Below are positions 58,923 through 64,000 of a stretch of DNA of 64,000 nucleotides, in pieces. The notes beneath the pieces were generated by a model, which did no database searches, was not told where the DNA came from, and saw only the letters and a program-made list of their open reading frames with translations. Within the stretch, counting starts at the first letter, position 1. Each line of letters starts with the position of its first letter. The stretch is from Pontederia crassipes (taxonomy: Eukaryota > Streptophyta > Magnoliopsida > Commelinales > Pontederiaceae), in contig CM060191.1 in NCBI GenBank assembly GCA_030549335.1, forward strand, positions 57,485,947 to 57,549,946. Direction: 5' to 3'. Made by a program: the position numbers and the translations under genes.

Positions 58923-61116
58923 TGTAACGCTCCCAAAATCGCACCTCCCGTCACTAGGCGGTCAGCTTGACCCTGGAGGCGCTACACTGCTTATTGCTCT
59001 ATTGACCTTGACCATTCAACAAAATAGCTTACGTGGCACTAATAAAATAATAATTATAGTGGAGAACTTTAAATGCAGAAATTCAATAGTCAAATCTTAT
59101 AATGGAGGACTGAATGCGGAAGTTCATGAAGTCTTTAAATATAAAAAATATGTTGAAACAAAATAAGACTTGTCGGAAGTTCTATGAGCAGAAGAACATG
59201 ATGTCTCTAAATAATTGAAATGATTAAAAAGATATGCAGCAAGAAAGCTTGAAGAAGAGATCTCACTCATGTGCAGCGTTCTACAAGCTTTGTGCCCTCC
59301 ACCACCTCATCGGTTGGCATTTTCACCTGCAAAATCCCAATGCAGGAGAATAGAATATCCATGAGCAAAAGATGCCCAGTACAATAGCAAACGACAAAAT
59401 AAGGATAAATGATGATCAAGAAATCAACGTATCAGTCTTTAGTCATATCAGTACTCTATTCTTTTACTATGATAATACTTTGTCTTTGTGTTACTCTGTA
59501 TTTACTTTACAATGTCTCTGCTTTACTTTACAGCACTTTACTTTACATTGCTCTACTGCACATTGCTTTACTTTACATTGCTTCACTTTATAATACTCTG
59601 CTTTACATTACTTTACTGTGAGTTGTACTACGTCTTTTACATTACTAAAACATCCTTAAAGTTTGTTATCTTATGCGAGCTCGACTTTATTAGGTTGGGA
59701 TGCCAGAGGTGCCTCTCTGAATCTCTGATGCCAGTAAGCCCATAAAGGGAAGAGGGTTGGGTGTTACTACCTCACACAGTTCGGAAGGTAGGGGGAAGAA
59801 TTTCTACAATTCAGGAACAGTGGTTGGTTACGAGATCTGTAGGTTCACTGTTTCCTCAGCTAGCTACATGTCCCTTTGGCATAATACTTTAATCTTTAAG
59901 GGAAGATGCGTGATCATAGCATCACCCTTCATTCGATATACAGGTGGGAGAAGACCTGAAATATCAGGAATAGTGATCATCGAAGACAATAGCTTCGCTG
60001 TCCCCTCAGCTAACTACATATCCCTCCTCTGCTTTAACTCTGATATTTGTTTTAACTTTGGGGGCGACACATAGCAATCACGTGTCTTTGTCTTTACTTT
60101 ATTTATCTTTAGTCATTGTGAAATCTATGATTTTAGGATCCAGCTGAATGTTGATCTTTGTACAATAGGATCCAGCCAATATAGTTGAACTGTTCAGAAT
60201 CTCAATTAGGATTGGAAGTGGATCAATCCGATTTGGTCAGATCAAGGGTCTGACTGTCGGACCGGTCGATCGTTCCTGATGGACCGGTCGATCGTTCTCT
60301 GACACCGGTCGACCAATCCATTAGGATCGGTCGACCGTCCTGTGTGTCGGTCGATCGTTCGTTAGGCCATGAAGATGCGCACTGCGCATCGGATCGGTCG
60401 AGCGGTAAGAGGTCCGGTCGACCGGTCGTATGGTTAGACCTGTCGTTAACAGATAGATCGGTCGACCGCCATGGTGAGGCCGGTCGACCGATATAGAAGA
60501 ACTCACATGAGTTCTGTAAGCAGACCGATCAACCGCTGATAGAATCGGTCGACCGGTCTCTGCGATAAAATAGGGCCACCGGACTTTATCTCCGATTCCG
60601 GCGGTCCTCCGTCCAATGACGATGATCACAATACGAAAAGTGTTGCTAACTACTTTAGGATCATAATGAATCAACCTTTCACATCAAATAATCATTAATT
60701 CATCGTCTATGGGATTTAAACGCTAAGGTACCTTTTCCGACCGAGTTTCGAAGTTCGCCGGTCGCTGTCTCTCCGTCCGATCATCGTCGATCGCCTCTGG
60801 ATCGACAGGGAAGGGTTCTCCTGATCCTTACGCACGTCGAAGAGGGTCGCCGCGCGTTGAGGAATGTCGAACGGTGATGTGTGTCGGTCATCTCTGCTTC
60901 TGCCGCTCGATGTCGCGTCGGTCACCGGACGAGAGGAAGAAGGAGACGATCGATCGGCCGAGGGTTCGCAAGGGGGGCGCCATGGCACTCCCCACCTCCA
61001 CTTTTATAGCCCGGAAAGGTCGGCCGAAGGCGAAGCGTCCGATATTCAGGGGAGAAATTTTCTCCCCTGCCGTCGTTCAACCTTCCTTTTTTTTTCATAG
61101 AATACGATGCGTTACA
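58923..61116 (-). repeat. 5' LTR of the chromovirus fossil
   Basis: 2194 bp. It carries the same minisatellite (59480-59625) and palindrome array (60255-60560) as its partner. Confidence 0.9.
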
Positions 61117-61177
61117 AATTTTCTTACGTTTTAGTTTGCCTTTGTGATTCAACTTTTCTAGATCATTGGGTTTTTTA

Positions 61178-61527
61178 GGACCGTTTGCTTGGAGAATATT
61201 TTTTAAGAAATAATAAATACTATTTTAAAGAAATAGTATTCTAATTGTATTTTTATTCTACCTTCTATATTTGGTTGAAAAAGAATACATTTTATATCTT
61301 ATACTAAAAATATTTTATTATAAATAGTTTGCATTTGTTATTATTATAATAAAAAAATATAATATAATAATCTATAGTTAAATAAAAAAGAAATAAAAAT
61401 GGTGAAAAAGAGAAAATAACATAATGTTTTTATTCTAGTATTTTAGAATAATTCTATTTTTTTTTGTGTTTGATTATATTATTAAGATTATTGAGATATT
61501 TCGACTTATAACCCGCAACCAAATCGT
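61178..61527. mobile_element. MITE, family X copy 2
   Basis: It starts near gaccgtttgcttggag and ends near gcaaccaaatcg. The AT-rich interior aligns with 22098-22491, the nested copy. Non-coding and hAT-like by its TTTGGTT-type ends. It lies 62 bp beyond the chromovirus. Confidence 0.6.
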
Positions 61528-64000
61528 ATACTATTTTATCTCATCCTTGTATTAATTATTTGCCAAACAAATTACTCATGTAAAATTGTCAAAACAATTC
61601 ACGGTCAAATGCCGCAAGCCCCGAGGTAAAAAAGACACCTACCTTGTGATGCTGTTAGAGTGTCACCGGCATTTCCTAATTGGTGTTTATAATTTTATTA
61701 CTCTGGTAGTTTCAGACCACCTTGCACTTATTTCTAGCAAATTAGAAGTAATATCAATGATTATATATGAATCAAAGTCTGGCACACAGAGAATTTACAC
61801 ACATTCTTAATTATATATAAATCAAAGAGATTAATATGTGCATAATATATCATGCTCTATGGATCGTTGCCGGTTGTTCATGGCTGGTGATTTGTACACT
61901 TGTCTGCAAGAATATATCCTGCTTAGTCTGAAGAAAGGAATCAGAAGGGAAAAAGAAAAGTGTACAATAACTGTAGGAATCGATGTACTGTTCCAAAGCA
62001 TGCATGACTGATGGGCCAGGTTCATGTTGCAAATGCTGACCTCTTAACAAACTCATACGCCCCTGCAACATGTGTCCTCTGATCTGATGCAACCAAAAGT
62101 GTGGTCCTTGACCTTCTGCACTTTTGCAAAGATCCAAGATCCAGAGGAATTCCTGTCATCATGACATTGGACATTGCAGATGCAAATCCAGTCTACTTTC
62201 GAGTTGATTTCTTATCTATGCAAACCATATGGGCCACATCATCTCATAAATCCTACCAAAGAGAATCTCATGGTGAAATTTCTCGAGTATTGAATGGAAA
62301 GTGTCCCCCTGATGAAGAGTCATCTTAAGTAAGCTTAAGTAGCATGTTAACTGAATTGTGGCAATGATGCCAACCACCACAAGCATGGTGGGACTTAGAT
62401 CTTTTGGCATTCTTCTGTTGGAATCTAAGGCATCAGAATCAATTGATATATCATCTCTCATCCGGTCAATCAACATAAAGTGGACAAGCTCAGAGACATG
62501 CCAACCAAACAATGTCCAAGGAGTAAGCTCAAAGTTTCCTATCCATAATGGATTTTCATTTGCAGCTGCAGGAGACCATGTGAGAACCAAAGAACTAGTA
62601 GCAGTACATGATTGGTGCTAAAATGCCATGTCCAGATGCAAGAAATCATCAAAGGGTGACCTGTGTTGCCACAAAACCAAGAGAAGACAAATTAGTTATT
62701 GGTAATCAATAACGGGTTCATGAGCCATTGATCCCCAAAGGCCACCTTGAAGGGATTGATATAATATATAAACAGGAAAAATGGAGAAGGGTCAAGAATG
62801 TTGCATTCTTTGAATTCAAATGGGAGTGTGATTCTTTTGAGGACACATGATGAAAGAGCAAGGAAAGGTTGGCATGATGGTTCGATGTCTGCTTGGTCCT
62901 CAGCAGAAAAGCTACAAGGCATGCCAACTGAAGACATGGTGTTGGATCTAGAAGTACTAAAAAAAGGGAGCCTTAATTAACTCATGTCAGTGTCATCTAG
63001 TAGCACTCTGGTTTTGGGAGGACTTCAAAATGTCTTGTACCTTACCATAAAGAATTCGGTGTTTGGTTACCTTCTCTCTCATTAAATATTGATGTCTACA
63101 ATATCAAATCTTCAAAACGATACATATCATATGACTGCCAATAGCGGCATCACAGCTTAAGACCCATGGAACAGCATGAAGTATTCTTTTTGCATACACT
63201 GAAATAAATCCTTGCTAACACAACAATTTTCTAACCTTTGTGCATACGCTGATGAAATGAATAGAAGACATCGTTTTATTGCGACATCTTGTTGTGGAAA
63301 TTTACGAGACCTTATTCATGTTTGCTCAAATCAAACTTGATCAATTAAGCACCTGCCTGTGAAAAAAAGAACTACTTTTTATCAGTACCTTGCCCAAGAT
63401 TAAATAAAGAGTTGTCCTAGTTTTTCTCTTAATTTTGTCTTGCATCATGGCATCTAAGCTCCCAAAAACATAGAAAGGAGCACCCCGAATGAGGCAATCA
63501 TAGTAATATAACGCAGACAGAGAATAACAGAGGGCGTGCTGTTTACTGAAGTCCGGGGCATGCATTATGATTACAGCAAGCATTGGACTGCGTACCCCCC
63601 TCAACAAATTAAGGAAAAAAAAGAACGCTTTCTGCGCTGACTTTAATGTTGCAAAAAAATGGCAGGCATGTTGCTGCACAATGATGCTTCCATTTTGTTC
63701 CCTATTATTTTAATCCACCCACTGATTACTTAATTAATTCCCCAGCTCATAATTTGCTAAATTTTCCGTGCATGCATACATTTTGGCATTATGATTTATG
63801 AATCTTTCCAGCAACTTCAAGTTTTACATAATCACAGTAACTATACTTTTCCCTGATATTTTTGTGAACTCTAAACTCAGACAAACTTTGGATCAACAGA
63901 AATATCGAACTTTTGTATAAATTCTGGCCATCTTTGAAGAGAGAGAGAGAGTTGAGTGATAGGACGTGGGCGAGGCTGAGCTCATGGTTCCTTCTTTTGA
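61528..64000. other. Intergenic DNA, no confident gene
   Basis: Several 60-125-codon frames exist on both strands at 61850-62980, but they overlap each other, most lack an ATG, and none resembles a known family. A TATA-like ttatatattatat lies near 62758-62772. A small imperfect hairpin, ggttggcatg...catgccaac, is at 62867-62930. A GA run is at about 63939-63952. The last bases may begin a new gene's leader. Confidence 0.35.

Larger units (their letters stand above)
51246..61116 (-). mobile_element. Ty3/gypsy chromovirus fossil (probably Tekay/Del lineage), structurally full length
   Basis: A 9.87-kb element on the minus strand with ~2.2-kb LTRs (5' LTR 61116-58923, 3' LTR 53467-51246; TGTAAC...GTTACA) and a perfect 5-bp target duplication, aattt (51241-51245, 61117-61121). 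Order on the minus strand: LTR, Met-tRNA primer site, an extra zinc-knuckle ORF, gag, protease, reverse transcriptase, RNase H, integrase, and a chromodomain-like end. The ends look whole, but the coding region is broken about seven to nine times. In a ~260-bp sample the two LTRs differ by about 7%, suggesting an insertion a few million years old at grass-like rates (inference). Confidence 0.9.

Noticed and set aside
61850-62980. Chain of 60-125-codon frames on both strands
   Set aside because: They overlap, mostly lack ATG starts, and do not resemble a known protein. No consistent splice model was found.
1-64000. CRISPR arrays, bacterial operons, ribosomal or transfer RNA genes
   Set aside because: No regularly spaced direct repeats with unique spacers, and no rRNA or tRNA structure was seen. 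The content is plant nuclear.

Overview
The window is plant nuclear DNA. It is AT-rich, and host genes are few and far apart: three recognisable host loci in 64 kb, with most of the rest made of nested transposable elements. The putrescine-type transporter gene has a very GC-rich first exon and a much AT-richer second exon. Such a 5'-to-3' GC gradient is typical of monocots, so a monocot is likely, but the species cannot be named from the sequence alone.

Host genes. (1) 684-3106, minus: the first two coding exons of a QWRF-family (augmin subunit 8 / EDE1-like) microtubule-associated protein; the remaining exons lie beyond the left edge or in sequence I could not recognise. (2) 27265-29221, plus: a complete two-exon polyamine uptake transporter (PUT/LAT family, 497 aa). 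(3) 44664-45722, plus: a single-exon ADA1/HFI1-type subunit of the SAGA coactivator (352 aa). They do not form an operon or pathway; each is an isolated nuclear gene.

Mobile DNA, left to right: a SINE inside the QWRF intron; a non-autonomous CACTA transposon (7188-11550) with a GC-rich minisatellite, followed by a second CACTA end at 12378; a nest of LTR fossils at 14072-19356 (a long-LTR piece, a probable solo LTR and a TRIM-like miniature with a fold-back arm), itself bracketed by a MULE-like inverted repeat pair; a cluster of fold-back MITEs at 20.6-24.1 kb; two L1-type LINE fragments lying tail to tail behind the transporter gene (29.5-32.4 kb); RTE-type LINE tails at 26.6 and 33.1 kb; more MITEs at 35.6, 37.8, 46.6 and 61.2 kb; a degraded Ty1/copia fossil at 38456-42204; and a structurally complete but coding-broken Ty3/gypsy chromovirus fossil at 51246-61116.

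The clearest internal relationships are: two SINE copies (1115-1284 and 47539-47720) that share an identical start and perfect target-site duplications, and whose last ~60 bp match the tails of two RTE-type LINE fragments; a family of fold-back elements with ~9-bp target duplications; and a chromovirus whose LTRs carry an array of palindromic CGGTCGACCG-type motifs and which has an extra zinc-knuckle ORF between the primer-binding site and gag. I found no CRISPR array, tRNA or rRNA gene, and nothing that I would call a new host pathway.
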